NCBI GenBank assembly: GCA_020725115.1
Contig: DYFR01000030.1
Location: 1 to 42,262 of the forward strand
DNA: 42,262 nt
Source: Thiohalomonas denitrificans
GTDB taxonomy: Bacteria; Pseudomonadota; Gammaproteobacteria; Thiohalomonadales; Thiohalomonadaceae
Direction: 5' to 3'
Shown: piece after piece, positions 5,283 to 15,837 of the stretch
Position numbering within the stretch: the stretch's first letter is position 1
Layout of the letters: every line of letters begins with the position of its first letter
Notes under the pieces: generated by a model
Databases searched by the model: none
Told to the model about the DNA's origin: nothing
What the model saw: the letters and a program-made list of their open reading frames with translations, nothing else
Position numbers and translations under genes: made by a program

Positions 5283-7841
5283 CTACGCCGCCCTGATCGG
5301 AATAACCTTTTTGGCCACATCCTCATACTCGGCAATCTGGTTGAAGTTCAGGTAGCGGTAGATATCCCCCGCCATCGGCTCCAACCCCTTCACCGCCTCC
5401 ATATACTCCGCCACGGTCGGGATCTTGCCCAGCATCGCCGCCACCGCAGCCAGCTCCGCCGACGACAGATACACATTCGCCCCCTTGCCCAAGCGGTTGG
5501 GGAAATTACGCGTCGAGGTGGAGATCACCGTGGCGTTGTCGGCGACGCGGGCCTGGTTGCCCATGCACAGCGAGCAGCCCGGCATCTCGGTGCGGGCGCC
5601 GGCCTTGCCGAAGATGGAGTAGTACCCCTCCTCCGTCAGCTGGCGCTGGTCCATGCGGGTGGGCGGGGCGATCCACAGTTTGGTGGGGACGTTGCTCACC
5701 TTCTCCAGCACCTTGCCGGCGGCGCGGTAGTGGCCGATGTTGGTCATGCAGCTGCCGATGAACACCTCGTCGATCTGGGTGCCGGCGACGGCGGAGAGCA
5801 GCTTGACGTCGTCCGGGTCGTTGGGACAGGCGAGGATCGGTTCCTTGATGTCGTTGAGATCGATCTCGATGACGGCAGCGTACTCGGCGTCGGTGTCCGG
5901 CTCCAGCAGCTGCGGGTTGGCGATCCACGCCTCCATCGCCTCGATGCGGCGGCTCAGGGTGCGCTGGTCTTCATAGCCGTTGGCGATCATCCACTTGAGC
6001 AGGGTGATGTTGCTCTGCAGGTATTCGATGATCGGTTCCTTGTTGAGGCGCACGGTGCAGGCGGCGGCGGAGCGCTCGGCGCTGGCGTCGGAGAGTTCGA
6101 ACGCCTGCTCCACCTTCAGGTCGGGCAGGCCTTCGATTTCGAGGATGCGGCCGTTGAATACGTTCTTCTTGCCCTCCTTCGCCACGGTCATCAGGCCCTG
6201 CTGGATCGCCACGTAGGGAATGGCGTTGACCAGGTCACGCAGGGTGACGCCGGGCTGCATCTGGCCCTTGAAGCGCACCAGCACCGATTCGGGCATGTCC
6301 AGCGGCATCACGCCCAGGGCGGCGGCGAAGGCCACCAGGCCGGAGCCGGCCGGGAAGGAAATGCCGATGGGGAAACGGGTGTGGGAGTCGCCGCCGGTGC
6401 CGACGGTGTCGGGCATCAGCATGCGGTTGAGCCAGGAGTGGATCACGCCGTCGCCCGGGCGCAGGCTGACGCCGGCGCGGGTGGTGAAGAACTCGGGCAG
6501 GGTGTGGTGCAGCTTGATGTCCACCGGCTTGGGATAGGCGGCGGTGTGGCAGAAGGACTGCATCACCAGGTCGGCGGAGAAGCCGAGGCAGGCCAGCTCC
6601 TTCAGCTCGTCGCGGGTCATGGCGCCGGTGGTGTCCTGGGAGCCGACGGTGGTCATGCGCGGCTCGCAGTAGGTGCCGGGGCGGATGCCTTCGACGCCGC
6701 AGGCCTTGCCGACCATCTTCTGCGCCAGGGTGTAGCCCTTGCCGCTGTCCTTCGGGGCGACCGGCCGGGTGAACAGGTCGGCGGGCGTGAGGCCCAGGGC
6801 CTCGCGGGTCTTGTCGGTGAGCGAGCGGCCGATGATCAGCGGGATGCGGCCGCCGGCGCGCACCTCGTCGGTGATGGTGGTGGGCTTCAGTTCGAAGGTG
6901 GAGAGCACTTCGCCCTTGGCGTTCACGATCTTGCCTTCATAGGGCTTGATGGTGATGACGTCGCCGGTGTTCAGCTTGCTGACGTCGCACTCGATGGGCA
7001 GCGCGCCGGAGTCCTCGGCGGTGTTGAAGAAGATGGGGGCGATCTTGCCGCCCAGGATCACGCCGCCCTGGCGCTTGTTGGGGACGAAGGGGATGTCGTC
7101 GCCCATGTGCCACAGCACGGAGTTGATGGCGGACTTGCGCGAGGAGCCGGTCCCGACCACGTCGCCGACGAAGGCCAGCGGGCGGCCTTCCTTCTTCAGC
7201 TTCTCGATGGTGTCCAGGCCCTCGGGCATCTTGGAGACCAGCATCGCCTTGGCGTGCAGCGGGATGTCCGGGCGGCTCCAGGCCTCGGAGGCCGGGGAGA
7301 AGTCGTCGGTGTTGGTCTCGCCGGGGACCTTGAACACGGTCAGGGTGATGGACTCGGCCAGCTTGGGCTTGCCGGTGAACCACGCGGCCTCGGCCCAGGC
7401 GTCGACCACCTGCTTGGCCCAGTTGTTGGTTTTGGCCTTGTGGATGACGTCGTGGTAAGCGTCGAACACCAGCAGGGTCTTGGCCAGGCCCTGGGCGGCG
7501 ATGGGCGCCATGTCCTCGTCGTCCAGCAGGTCGATCATCGAGCGGACGTTGTAGCCGCCCAGCATGGTGCCGAGCAGTTCGGTGGCGTGCTTGCGATCGA
7601 TGACCGGGGACTGGGCCTCGCCCTTGGCCAGGGCGGTGAGGAAACCAGCCTTGACGTAGGCGGCGTCGTCCACGCCGGGCGGCACGCGGTGGGTCAGCAG
7701 ATCGGCCAGGACCTGCTCCTCGCCTTTGGGCGGGTTCTTCAGCAGCTCCACCAGGGCGGCGACCTGCTTGGCATCCAGGGGCAGCGGGGGCAGGCCCTCG
7801 GCCGCGCGCTGTTCGACGTGTTCTCTGTATTCTTTCAGCAT
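5283..7841 (-). CDS. acnB: Aconitate hydratase B
   Basis: An 852-residue bifunctional aconitase B, close to the usual 860 or so. It isomerises citrate and isocitrate in the TCA cycle (also 2-methylisocitrate chemistry) using a [4Fe-4S] cluster. The B-type layout is visible: the N-terminal HEAT-like domain ([20 protein letters not shown]), the swivel domain with [13 protein letters not shown], then the core with [10 protein letters not shown]. The cluster ligands are Cys698 ([12 protein letters not shown]), Cys756 and Cys759 (GCSLCMGNQ). An AGGT ribosome binding site precedes the ATG. The gene stands alone and diverges from purB across a repeat-rich spacer. Aconitase B is iron-sensitive and its mRNA is often regulated post-transcriptionally; no such site is evident here. 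Confidence 0.98.
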   Translation of the reverse strand: MLKEYREHVEQRAAEGLPPLPLDAKQVAALVELLKNPPKGEEQVLADLLTHRVPPGVDDAAYVKAGFLTALAKGEAQSPVIDRKHATELLGTMLGGYNVRSMIDLLDDEDMAPIAAQGLAKTLLVFDAYHDVIHKAKTNNWAKQVVDAWAEAAWFTGKPKLAESITLTVFKVPGETNTDDFSPASEAWSRPDIPLHAKAMLVSKMPEGLDTIEKLKKEGRPLAFVGDVVGTGSSRKSAINSVLWHMGDDIPFVPNKRQGGVILGGKIAPIFFNTAEDSGALPIECDVSKLNTGDVITIKPYEGKIVNAKGEVLSTFELKPTTITDEVRAGGRIPLIIGRSLTDKTREALGLTPADLFTRPVAPKDSGKGYTLAQKMVGKACGVEGIRPGTYCEPRMTTVGSQDTTGAMTRDELKELACLGFSADLVMQSFCHTAAYPKPVDIKLHHTLPEFFTTRAGVSLRPGDGVIHSWLNRMLMPDTVGTGGDSHTRFPIGISFPAGSGLVAFAAALGVMPLDMPESVLVRFKGQMQPGVTLRDLVNAIPYVAIQQGLMTVAKEGKKNVFNGRILEIEGLPDLKVEQAFELSDASAERSAAACTVRLNKEPIIEYLQSNITLLKWMIANGYEDQRTLSRRIEAMEAWIANPQLLEPDTDAEYAAVIEIDLNDIKEPILACPNDPDDVKLLSAVAGTQIDEVFIGSCMTNIGHYRAAGKVLEKVSNVPTKLWIAPPTRMDQRQLTEEGYYSIFGKAGARTEMPGCSLCMGNQARVADNATVISTSTRNFPNRLGKGANVYLSSAELAAVAAMLGKIPTVAEYMEAVKGLEPMAGDIYRYLNFNQIAEYEDVAKKVIPIRAA

Positions 7842-7953
7842 TTCAATGACCTGTGTTCGATATTTAAAGTAAAACCTGTTGCGCGGGTTGGGCGCGAATG
7901 GGCTAAAGGATACTCCAATCTGTGGGTGTGTCGCACATGCCGCGGATTACCGG

Positions 7954-8023
7954 CAGGAGCGCATCGTATTTGTGGTGGCAGTGGCTCCGCCCGGCGGTGT
8001 ATCGCGGATGCGATCCGCTCCTG
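7954..8023. repeat. REP-like inverted repeat, copy A
   Basis: The arms CAGGAGCGCATCG (7954-7966) and CGATCCGCTCCTG (8011-8023) pair with one mismatch. Its right half (7993-8024) is identical, in inverted orientation, to 11035-11066 near roxA, showing a dispersed family. Confidence 0.75.
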
Positions 8024-8034
8024 CGCGAGATGTT

Positions 8035-8104
8035 GTAGGAGCGGCTCTGCCGCGATGGGACGGTACCGTCGGCACGGCCGCTTTCGCGCCGGAGGCGCTC
8101 CTAC
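8035..8104. repeat. REP-like inverted repeat, copy B
   Basis: Perfect nine-base arms GTAGGAGCG (8035-8043) and CGCTCCTAC (8096-8104). The outer sequence resembles copy A (TAGGAGCG against CAGGAGCG), so the two are probably related. Confidence 0.65.
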
Positions 8105-8116
8105 GGAAACACCGGG

Positions 8117-9676
<1,560 letters not shown>

Positions 9677-9687
9677 CTTCCAACACC

Positions 9688-9774
9688 CAACGCAGAGGCG
9701 CGGAGACGCAGAGAACACGGAGAGTTTTCGTTCGTGTTTCTCTGCGACCTCCGCGCCTCTGCGCCTCTGCGTTG
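9688..9774. repeat. Dispersed palindrome between purB and roxA
   Basis: Perfect 13-base arms CAACGCAGAGGCG (9688-9700) and CGCCTCTGCGTTG (9762-9774), with further complementarity inside (AGACGCAGAGAA against TTCTCTGCGACC). The right arm abuts the GAGG ribosome binding site of roxA. A related half-copy starting with the same AACTTCCAACAC lead lies near 16433-16480. Confidence 0.75.
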
Positions 9775-9785
9775 AGGTTTTTTGA

Positions 9786-10958
9786 ATGAGTGACATCAAA
9801 GCCATGCTCGGCGGCCTCTCCGTAGAAGAGTTCCTGGAAAAATACTGGCAAAAGGAGCCGTTGCTAATCCGTCAGGCCCTGCCCGGCTATCAGTGCCCCA
9901 TCACGCCGGAGGAACTGGCGGGGCTGGCCTGCGAGGAGGATGTCGAGTCGCGCCTGATCATGGAACAGGGCGGCGCGACGCCCTGGCAGGTGGAGCATGG
10001 CCCGTTCGCCGAGGAGCGCTTCACCAATCTGCCGGCCACCCACTGGACGGTGCTGGTGCAGGAGATCAACAAGCACGTGCCGGAGTTCGCCCTGCTGCAG
10101 GATCGCTTCAGCTTCCTGCCCAACTGGCGCCTGGACGACGTGATGGTGAGCTATGCGCCGGAGCACGGCACCGTCGGCCCGCACGCCGACAATTACGACG
10201 TGTTCCTCATTCAGGGCGCCGGCCATCGTCGCTGGCAGATCAACCGCCAGGAACCGTCCGACGACGACCTGCTGCCCGACCTGCCGCTCAAGATCATGAA
10301 GAACTTCCAGGTCGAGGAAGAATGGGTGCTGGAGCCGGGCGACATGCTGTACCTGCCGCCGGGCGTGGCGCATTACGGCGTGGCGCTGGACGACTGCATC
10401 ACCGTGTCCGTGGGTTACCGCGCCCCCACCCTCGGCGCCATCCTCTCCGGCTACATCGGCGATGCGCTGGCGCAGTTCGACACCGACGTCTTCTACCGCG
10501 ACCCCGACCTCAAGCCGCAGGACGCGCCGGGCGAGATCGCCCTCGACGCGCGCGAGGAATTCCGTGAGCTGATCCGCTCCCTCCCCATGGACGACGAGCG
10601 CATCGACCGCTGGTTCGGCAGCTACATCACCGATGTGCGCCCCGGCCACTTCGTGCCGGAGCCGGCAGAGGAACTGCGGCCGAAGAAATTCAAGGATGAG
10701 TTCAAGAAGCACGGCGAGCTGTGGCGCAGCGAATACACCCGCTACGCGCATTTCACCGACGCCGCCGGCGTCACCCGGCTGTACGTCGCCGGCGAGGAAT
10801 ACGAGATGTACGGCGACGGCCCCAAGGTGGCGCAGATGCTCGCCGGCCAGCGCGTGTTCCGCTACAAGGAGCTGCTGCCCTATCTGGACGACAAGGACCT
10901 GCTGGAGCTGCTCACCGACCTGTACAACCTCGGGGCGCTGTATTTCCCGGAGGACTGA
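9786..10958 (+). CDS. roxA: Ribosomal protein uL16 arginine hydroxylase (RoxA/YcfD family)
   Basis: A 390-residue JmjC/cupin oxygenase that, in E. coli, hydroxylates an arginine of ribosomal protein L16 using Fe(II), 2-oxoglutarate and O2. The iron-binding triad is visible as His133-x-Asp135 (GPHADNYDVF) and His196 (PPGVAHYGVA). The YWQKEPLLIRQA opening and the C-terminal winged-helix-like region (from about residue 270) fit the family. The ATG is preceded by GAGG with 8-base spacing. It lies downstream of purB with a palindrome in between, so co-transcription is uncertain. Confidence 0.95.
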   Translation: MSDIKAMLGGLSVEEFLEKYWQKEPLLIRQALPGYQCPITPEELAGLACEEDVESRLIMEQGGATPWQVEHGPFAEERFTNLPATHWTVLVQEINKHVPEFALLQDRFSFLPNWRLDDVMVSYAPEHGTVGPHADNYDVFLIQGAGHRRWQINRQEPSDDDLLPDLPLKIMKNFQVEEEWVLEPGDMLYLPPGVAHYGVALDDCITVSVGYRAPTLGAILSGYIGDALAQFDTDVFYRDPDLKPQDAPGEIALDAREEFRELIRSLPMDDERIDRWFGSYITDVRPGHFVPEPAEELRPKKFKDEFKKHGELWRSEYTRYAHFTDAAGVTRLYVAGEEYEMYGDGPKVAQMLAGQRVFRYKELLPYLDDKDLLELLTDLYNLGALYFPED

Positions 10959-11253
10959 CCCGCACGCCTCCAGGGGCACACACGTTCGGGCCGAATGATT
11001 CACCGGGCGCGCCAGGCTTTGCCCCCAGCCTATCGCAGGAGCGGATCGCATCCGCGATACACCGCCGACCGCAGCCAGCCTGTCGCGAATACGATTCGCT
11101 CCTGGCCAAGGGACACGACCGGTGGGAGTCCGGCTCGCCGGGCGATGGCGGCCTGTCCGACGCCGCTATCGCCCAATCTGTGGGCTCCCACGTACGGCGG
11201 GAACCCGTCCCCATGACTGGCCAATCCCACCCCGCTGGTTCATGCTTTGCCCC
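10959..11253. other. Gap with two adjacent palindromes
   Basis: 295 bases without a gene. A first repeat has arms 11036-11048 and 11092-11104 (CAGGAGCGGATCG, one mismatch). A second has outer arms GTGGGAG/CTCCCAC (11121-11127 and 11184-11190) and inner 13-base arms (11139-11151 and 11161-11173, one mismatch). Confidence 0.7.
11036..11104. repeat. REP-like inverted repeat, copy C
   Basis: Same family as copy A between acnB and purB: 32 bases (11035-11066) are identical to the reverse complement of 7993-8024. Confidence 0.75.
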
Positions 11254-11685
11254 ATGCACAAGCCGCCCTATACCATTCGCGATGCCGACTGGGACGACGA
11301 CCGCCTGGCGCTGACGCACGTGCGCCGGGTGGTGTTCATGCAGGAGCAGGGCGTGCCGGAAGCGCTGGAGTGGGATGCGGATGACGCTGTGTCGCGGCAT
11401 TTCCTGGCCGAAGACACGGATGGCCATCCCATCGGCACCGCCCGCCTGCTGCCCGACGGCCACATCGGCCGCATGGCGGTGCTGCCGTTCTGGCGCCGCC
11501 GCGGTGTCGGTACGGCCCTGCTGCGCCATGTGCTGGTCGCAGCCCATGATGCGGGTTTCCCCGCTATCGAGCTGTCCGCCCAGACCCACGCCCTGGGTTT
11601 CTATGAGCGCTTCGATTTCGTAGCGTTCGGCGATGAATTCATGGATGCCGGCATCCCTCACCGCACTATGCGGCTGGAGTTCTAA
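11254..11685 (+). CDS. GNAT family N-acetyltransferase
   Basis: A 143-residue single-domain GNAT enzyme. The acetyl-CoA pyrophosphate loop is visible as RRRGVGTALLRH (around residues 80-91), preceded by the beta-strand HIGRMAVLPFW and followed by IELSAQTHALGFYERFDF, the typical motif B region. The FMQEQGVPEALEWDADDA segment is common in the YjdJ/ElaA-like branch. The substrate is unknown. I chose the ATG at 11254 because the family starts near HKPPYTIRDADW; an ATG four codons upstream is possible and neither has a strong ribosome binding site. The next gene follows after about 130 bases and may be co-transcribed. Confidence 0.9.
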   Translation: MHKPPYTIRDADWDDDRLALTHVRRVVFMQEQGVPEALEWDADDAVSRHFLAEDTDGHPIGTARLLPDGHIGRMAVLPFWRRRGVGTALLRHVLVAAHDAGFPAIELSAQTHALGFYERFDFVAFGDEFMDAGIPHRTMRLEF

Positions 11686-11815
11686 CCCCTCCCCTGCCTT
11701 GCGGGGGAGGGCGTCACAGAGCTTGTGGCCCATGCCTCCCGCGACCCGGCGCGGTGTTATTCCGTGCCGCCCTTGGGCTATGATGGGACGCAACGGGACA
11801 GGCATGGAGAGCGTC

Positions 11816-12328
11816 ATGCAGGACATTCACAATCACAAGCTTGGCGAGACCAACGAGTTGCTGTCACTGGAGTCTGCCGCGGATCACCGCGCCGTGGCTT
11901 TGGCCATGGCGCAGCAGGCGGCGCGCAGCCTGCACATCTTTACCCGCGACCTGGATCACGCGTTGTATGACAACGCCGAATTCGAGGAGGCGGCCCTGAA
12001 CCTGGTGCGTACCGGCCAGTACGCCCGCATCCATATTCTGGTGCAGGACTCTTCCGGCGCCCTGCGCCGTGGCCACCGCCTGATCACCCTGGCCCAGCGC
12101 CTGAGCAGCAAGATCGAAATCCGCAAACCCATCGCCGAATACGCCGACATCAACCGCGCCTTCTTTGTCGCCGACGAGACCGGCTATAGCAGCCGCCAGC
12201 TGGCGGATCGCTACGAGGGTATGGCCAACTTCAGCGACCGCCTCACCGCGCGCGATATGGTGAATTTCTTCAACGAAGTGTGGGAGCGCAGCCAGCAGGA
12301 TTCGCAGCTGCGCCGGTTGCATTTGTGA
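11816..12328 (+). CDS. PLD-like fold hypothetical protein (DUF7931-type)
   Basis: A 170-residue cytoplasmic protein. The pattern ARSLHIFTRDLDHALYDNAE, then ARIHILVQDSSGALRRGHRL, resembles a degenerate phospholipase-D-like half domain found in small hypothetical proteins next to GNAT genes; the HKD catalytic motif is absent, so hydrolase activity is doubtful. GGAG lies 5 bases before the ATG at 11816; an ATG at 11804 is an alternative. It follows the GNAT gene and precedes the secretin-domain gene by 25 bases, suggesting a small operon. The name is from memory of the family and is tentative. Confidence 0.65.
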   Translation: MQDIHNHKLGETNELLSLESAADHRAVALAMAQQAARSLHIFTRDLDHALYDNAEFEEAALNLVRTGQYARIHILVQDSSGALRRGHRLITLAQRLSSKIEIRKPIAEYADINRAFFVADETGYSSRQLADRYEGMANFSDRLTARDMVNFFNEVWERSQQDSQLRRLHL

Positions 12329-12353
12329 ACTTGAATTTCAGCCTTGAGTAGAA

Positions 12354-13172
12354 ATGAATCCTATGCGCACACTGCTCTTTCTGATTATTCTCCTCTTCGC
12401 CTCTGCCGCCCCGGCGCAGACGGAGCTGAAGACCTTCAAGCTGCAGAACCGCAATGCCGAGGAGATGATCACCATTCTGCGCCCGATGCTGGATCCGCGC
12501 GGCGGCATCAGCGGCACCGGCTATACCCTGCTGGTGCGCAGCACGCCGGAGAACCTGAAGGAAATCGAACAGATGGTGCGCGAGCTGGATGCGGCCCTGC
12601 GCAATCTGACCATTACCGTGCGTCGCGGCGAACTGAGCGAGAGCGAGCGCCAGGGCATCGAGGCACGCGGCGAGATCGGCGGCGACGGCGGCAAGGTGGT
12701 TATCGGCGAAGGCGGCGCGCCGCGTGTGCGCATCTACCGCACGGAGCAGCGTGGCGATGACAGCGGCGATCAGCGACTGCGCGTGCTGGAAGGCCAGTGG
12801 GCGCGCATCCAGAGCGGTCAGGAGATGCCGGTGCCGCAACGCAGCGTGACACAGTCCGGCGGCGGCGTGGTGGTGCAGGAGAGCATCGAATACAAGGACG
12901 TCTCCAGCGGCTTCGAGGTACGGCCGCGCATCAGCGGCGAACGTGTCATCGTCGATGTGCGTCCGTTCCGTGCCCGGCCCGCAGCCACCGGCGGCGGCGC
13001 CATCGAGACCTCCAGCCTGATCACCACCGTCAGCGGCCGCCTCGGCGCATGGATCGAACTGGGCGGCGTGGTGGAGGAACGTCAGGGCAGCAGCCGCGGC
13101 ATCATCCACTCCACCCAGGAACGTGATGTGCAGCGCATGCGCACCTACATCCGTATCGATAGCGCGGACTGA
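12354..13172 (+). CDS. Secretin-like N-domain (NolW-like) exported protein
   Basis: A 272-residue protein with a signal peptide (MRTLLFLIILLFASAAPAQ), so it acts in the periplasm or outer membrane. Residues about 22-85 (LKTFKLQNRNAEEMITILRP) resemble the N1/NolW domain of secretins such as PilQ and GspD. The C-terminal part (FEVRPRISGERVIVDVRPFR and RLGAWIELGG) looks like part of the secretin beta-domain, but it is far too short to form the channel. This could be a stand-alone partner or regulator of a type II/IV pilus secretin, or a relic. Two start codons lie three codons apart and both are plausible. Confidence 0.75.
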   Translation: MNPMRTLLFLIILLFASAAPAQTELKTFKLQNRNAEEMITILRPMLDPRGGISGTGYTLLVRSTPENLKEIEQMVRELDAALRNLTITVRRGELSESERQGIEARGEIGGDGGKVVIGEGGAPRVRIYRTEQRGDDSGDQRLRVLEGQWARIQSGQEMPVPQRSVTQSGGGVVVQESIEYKDVSSGFEVRPRISGERVIVDVRPFRARPAATGGGAIETSSLITTVSGRLGAWIELGGVVEERQGSSRGIIHSTQERDVQRMRTYIRIDSAD

Positions 13173-13176
13173 TCTG

Positions 13177-13242
13177 CGTAGGGTGCGCATTGCGCACCGA
13201 GCCGGCTCCATAGTGGATTTGGTGCGCGTTGCGCACCCTACG
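13177..13242. repeat. Palindromic intergenic repeat (GGTGCGC type)
   Basis: 22-base arms beginning CGTAGGGTGCGCATTGCGCA (13177-13198) and ending ACCCTACG (13221-13242), 20 of 22 paired. It is the main content of the gap between the secretin-domain gene and the M61 peptidase gene. Each arm is itself palindromic (TGCGCAxxGCGCA type). It starts only 4 bases after the upstream stop, so it may end that transcript. Confidence 0.7.
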
Positions 13243-13265
13243 AAACCCGAAACTTGAAACTGTTC

Positions 13266-15068
13266 ATGACCCACGCCATCCACTACCGCATCATCCCCTC
13301 CTCCCCCGAGGCCCATCTGTTCGAGATCACGCTGACCGTGCAGCGCCCGGCCGCTGATGGCCAGATGCTGTCGCTGCCCGCGTGGATCCCCGGCAGCTAC
13401 ATGATTCGCGACTTCGCCAGGAACATCGTCTGGCTCAAGGCGCAGTGCAACGGTGCCGAGGTTGCGGTACGCAAGCTGGACAAGCAGACCTGGCAATGTG
13501 CGCCGTGCCAGGGGCCGCTGGAGATACGCTACGAGGTCTATGCCTGGGATTTGTCGGTACGCAGCGCTCATCTCGATACCAGTCACGGCTACTACAACGG
13601 CAGCAGCGTATTCCTGCGCGTGCACAACCAGGATCAGCAGCCGTGCGGCGTCCAGATCCTGCCGCCCGAGGGCAGCGACTATGCTGGTTGGCGTGTCGCC
13701 ACCACCCTGCCCCTGGCCGGCGCGTCACTGTGGGGTTTCGGCGCGTATCAGGCCGCCGATTACGACGAACTCATCGACCATCCGGTGGAGATGGGCAGTT
13801 TCGATGTCATCGAGTTCGAGGCCTGCGGCGTGCCCCATGCGATGACGCTCAGCGGCCGCCATCGTGCCGATACGGAACGCCTGGCGCGTGATCTGAAGAC
13901 CGTGTGCGAATATCACATCGGCCTGTTCGGCGAGCCGGCGCCGATGTCGCGTTATCTGTTCCAGGTGATGATTACCGGTGATGGCTACGGCGGTCTGGAG
14001 CACCGCTCCTCCACCAGCCTGCTGTGCAGCCGCGATGACCTGCCGCGTGTCGGACAGGAGGAAGTGAGCGACGGTTACCGCACGTTTCTCGGCCTGTGCA
14101 GCCACGAATATTTTCACACCTGGAACATCAAGCGCATCCAGCCGGCGGTGTTCCAGCCCTACGACCTGAGCCGCGAGGTGCACACGCCGCTGCTGTGGTT
14201 CTTCGAGGGAGTGACTTCCTATTACGACGATCTTGCCCTGGTGCGCACCGGCCTCATCAGCCGTGACAGCTATCTGGAACTGCTCGGCCAGACCGTCACC
14301 CGCGTGCTGCGCGGCAGCGGCCGCCTCAAGCAGCCGGTGGCCGATTCCAGCTTCGATGCCTGGACCAAGTTCTACAAGCAGGACGAAAACGCGCCCAACG
14401 CGATTGTGAGCTACTACACCAAGGGCAGCCTCATCGCCCTGGCGCTGGATCTCGCCCTGCGCAACAGCGGCGATGGTTCCATTTCGCTCGACGATGTCAT
14501 GCGCACACTGTGGCAGCGCCATGCGGTGCAGGGTGTCACCGAAGATGGGCTGGAACAGTTGATCAGCGAGGTGGCCGGCATCGATCTGACAGCCTTCTTT
14601 CAGCAGGCATTGCGTGACACCGGTGACCTGCCGCTGGCGGAACTGCTCGTCACCTGCGGCATCGACTACCGCCTGCGCCCCGCCGACAGTGCCGGTGACA
14701 AGGGCGGCAAACCCGCCGGCAAGAACGGCGCCCCGCGCACCGTACTCGGTGTGCGCAGCGGAGACGATCCCCTCGGCGCCAGACTGCTCAACGTATTCGA
14801 TGGCGGCGCAGCGCAGTTGGCGGGCCTGGCGGCGGCCGACGTGGTGATTGCCGTCGACGGCCTGCGGGTGAGCAATGGCAGCCTCGACAAGGTGATTGCC
14901 GGCCATGCGCCCGGGACAAGCGTACAGTTCCACGCCTTCCGCCGCGACGAACTGATGACCTTCGCTGTGGTGTTGCAGACCGCCCCGGCCGATACCTGTT
15001 ATCTGGCCGACATGGAGGCGCCGGATGTGCGCCAGCAGCAACGGCGTGATGCCTGGCTGGGGATGTAG
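13266..15068 (+). CDS. M61 family metallopeptidase with PDZ domain
   Basis: A 600-residue peptidase of the M61 (glycyl aminopeptidase-like) family. The zinc site is complete: His280-Glu281-x-x-His284 (SHEYFHTWN) and the third ligand Glu314 (LLWFFEGVTSYYDD). The N-terminal beta-sandwich (HYRIIPSSPEAHLFEITLTV, LPAWIPGSYMIRDFARNI) and a C-terminal PDZ domain (about residues 480-560, DPLGARLLNVFDGGAAQLAGL) give the usual three-part layout. No signal peptide is evident, so it is probably cytoplasmic. I chose ATG at 13266 over an upstream TTG. A hairpin at 15083-15110 follows the stop. Substrates are unknown. Confidence 0.93.
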   Translation: MTHAIHYRIIPSSPEAHLFEITLTVQRPAADGQMLSLPAWIPGSYMIRDFARNIVWLKAQCNGAEVAVRKLDKQTWQCAPCQGPLEIRYEVYAWDLSVRSAHLDTSHGYYNGSSVFLRVHNQDQQPCGVQILPPEGSDYAGWRVATTLPLAGASLWGFGAYQAADYDELIDHPVEMGSFDVIEFEACGVPHAMTLSGRHRADTERLARDLKTVCEYHIGLFGEPAPMSRYLFQVMITGDGYGGLEHRSSTSLLCSRDDLPRVGQEEVSDGYRTFLGLCSHEYFHTWNIKRIQPAVFQPYDLSREVHTPLLWFFEGVTSYYDDLALVRTGLISRDSYLELLGQTVTRVLRGSGRLKQPVADSSFDAWTKFYKQDENAPNAIVSYYTKGSLIALALDLALRNSGDGSISLDDVMRTLWQRHAVQGVTEDGLEQLISEVAGIDLTAFFQQALRDTGDLPLAELLVTCGIDYRLRPADSAGDKGGKPAGKNGAPRTVLGVRSGDDPLGARLLNVFDGGAAQLAGLAAADVVIAVDGLRVSNGSLDKVIAGHAPGTSVQFHAFRRDELMTFAVVLQTAPADTCYLADMEAPDVRQQQRRDAWLGM

Positions 15069-15082
15069 CTGAGCCTGCAGAC

Positions 15083-15110
15083 AACCATCACCGGCGCACC
15101 GATGATGGTT
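15083..15110. terminator. Possible bidirectional terminator hairpin
   Basis: AACCATCA (15083-15090) pairs with TGATGGTT (15103-15110) around a 12-base loop. It lies in the 51-base gap between the convergent M61 and pentapeptide genes. No strong T run is present, so this is weak. Confidence 0.4.
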
Positions 15111-15119
15111 GATGCATGT

Positions 15120-15641
15120 TTAGCGGCACTCCCCCACCGATCCCGCTGCGCAGACGCTTCCATCCACCCAGGTTGCACCCTCAAGCTTGGCTGCAATCAG
15201 GATCGCTCCTTGCAACTTGGCGCCGCGCAGGTTGGCCCCGCGCAAATCGGCATCCAGCAGGTTGACCCCTGTCATGTTGGCCAGCATCAGATTGGCCTTC
15301 TGCAGGTTGGCGGCATGCATGTGCGCATCTTCCAGATTGGCCATCATCAGGTTGGCTTTGGACAGATTGGCGACCTGAAAGTTGGCACGGGTCAGATTGC
15401 TGCGACTCAAATCAGCGCCGTCGAGTCGGATAGACAGCATGGCGCCATCCGTCATGTCCAGGCCGGACCATTTGGCACCCTGCATGCGGGCCCAGGAGCA
15501 TTGGGCCAAGGGCTCCGGTTTGCAGGTGGTGTTCATGGGCGTATCGTCGAGTTTCTCATCCCAGGCGGTGGCGATCCCGCTATAGGCCAGGGCAAGCAGG
15601 CAACATACGCCGGTGATACGCGTGAAATTGGGCATGAACAT
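15120..15641 (-). CDS. Exported pentapeptide-repeat protein
   Basis: A 173-residue protein with a signal peptide (MFMPNFTRITGVCCLLALAY, cleaved near ATA-WD), so it is periplasmic or surface-located. From about residue 65 it consists of pentapeptide repeats A(D/N)Lxx (GADLSRSNLTRANFQVANLS, KANLMMANLEDAHMHAANLQ), forming a right-handed quadrilateral beta-helix of roughly 18 repeats. Several Cys residues (CKPEPLAQC, and VCAAGSVGEC at the C terminus) could form disulfides capping the helix. GGAGGA with 7-base spacing fixes the start at 15641, although the frame is open to 15758. The partner is unknown. Confidence 0.85.
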   Translation of the reverse strand: MFMPNFTRITGVCCLLALAYSGIATAWDEKLDDTPMNTTCKPEPLAQCSWARMQGAKWSGLDMTDGAMLSIRLDGADLSRSNLTRANFQVANLSKANLMMANLEDAHMHAANLQKANLMLANMTGVNLLDADLRGANLRGAKLQGAILIAAKLEGATWVDGSVCAAGSVGECR

Positions 15642-15837
15642 GGTGAACTCCTCCATTATTTTGTGTATATCGTCATCATGCCGCGTGGTGTGCGGCACCA
15701 CTCTATCTAACTTCTCTGACGACACGATGCAAGGAAATGGCTGTGGCGGGCCAAACAATCATCACTAAATTTGCGTAATCACAATATCTTTCCATTACGA
15801 ATATACTCATCTCCCATCTGGAACGACCCCGACAGCA

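Noticed and set aside
9864..11051. A 395-codon minus-strand frame opposite roxA
   Set aside because: Antisense shadow of roxA without motifs; it extends into the REP-like repeat.
12270..13625. A 451-codon minus-strand frame across three plus-strand genes
   Set aside because: It spans the secretin-domain gene and parts of two neighbours, which have clear signal peptide and peptidase motifs.
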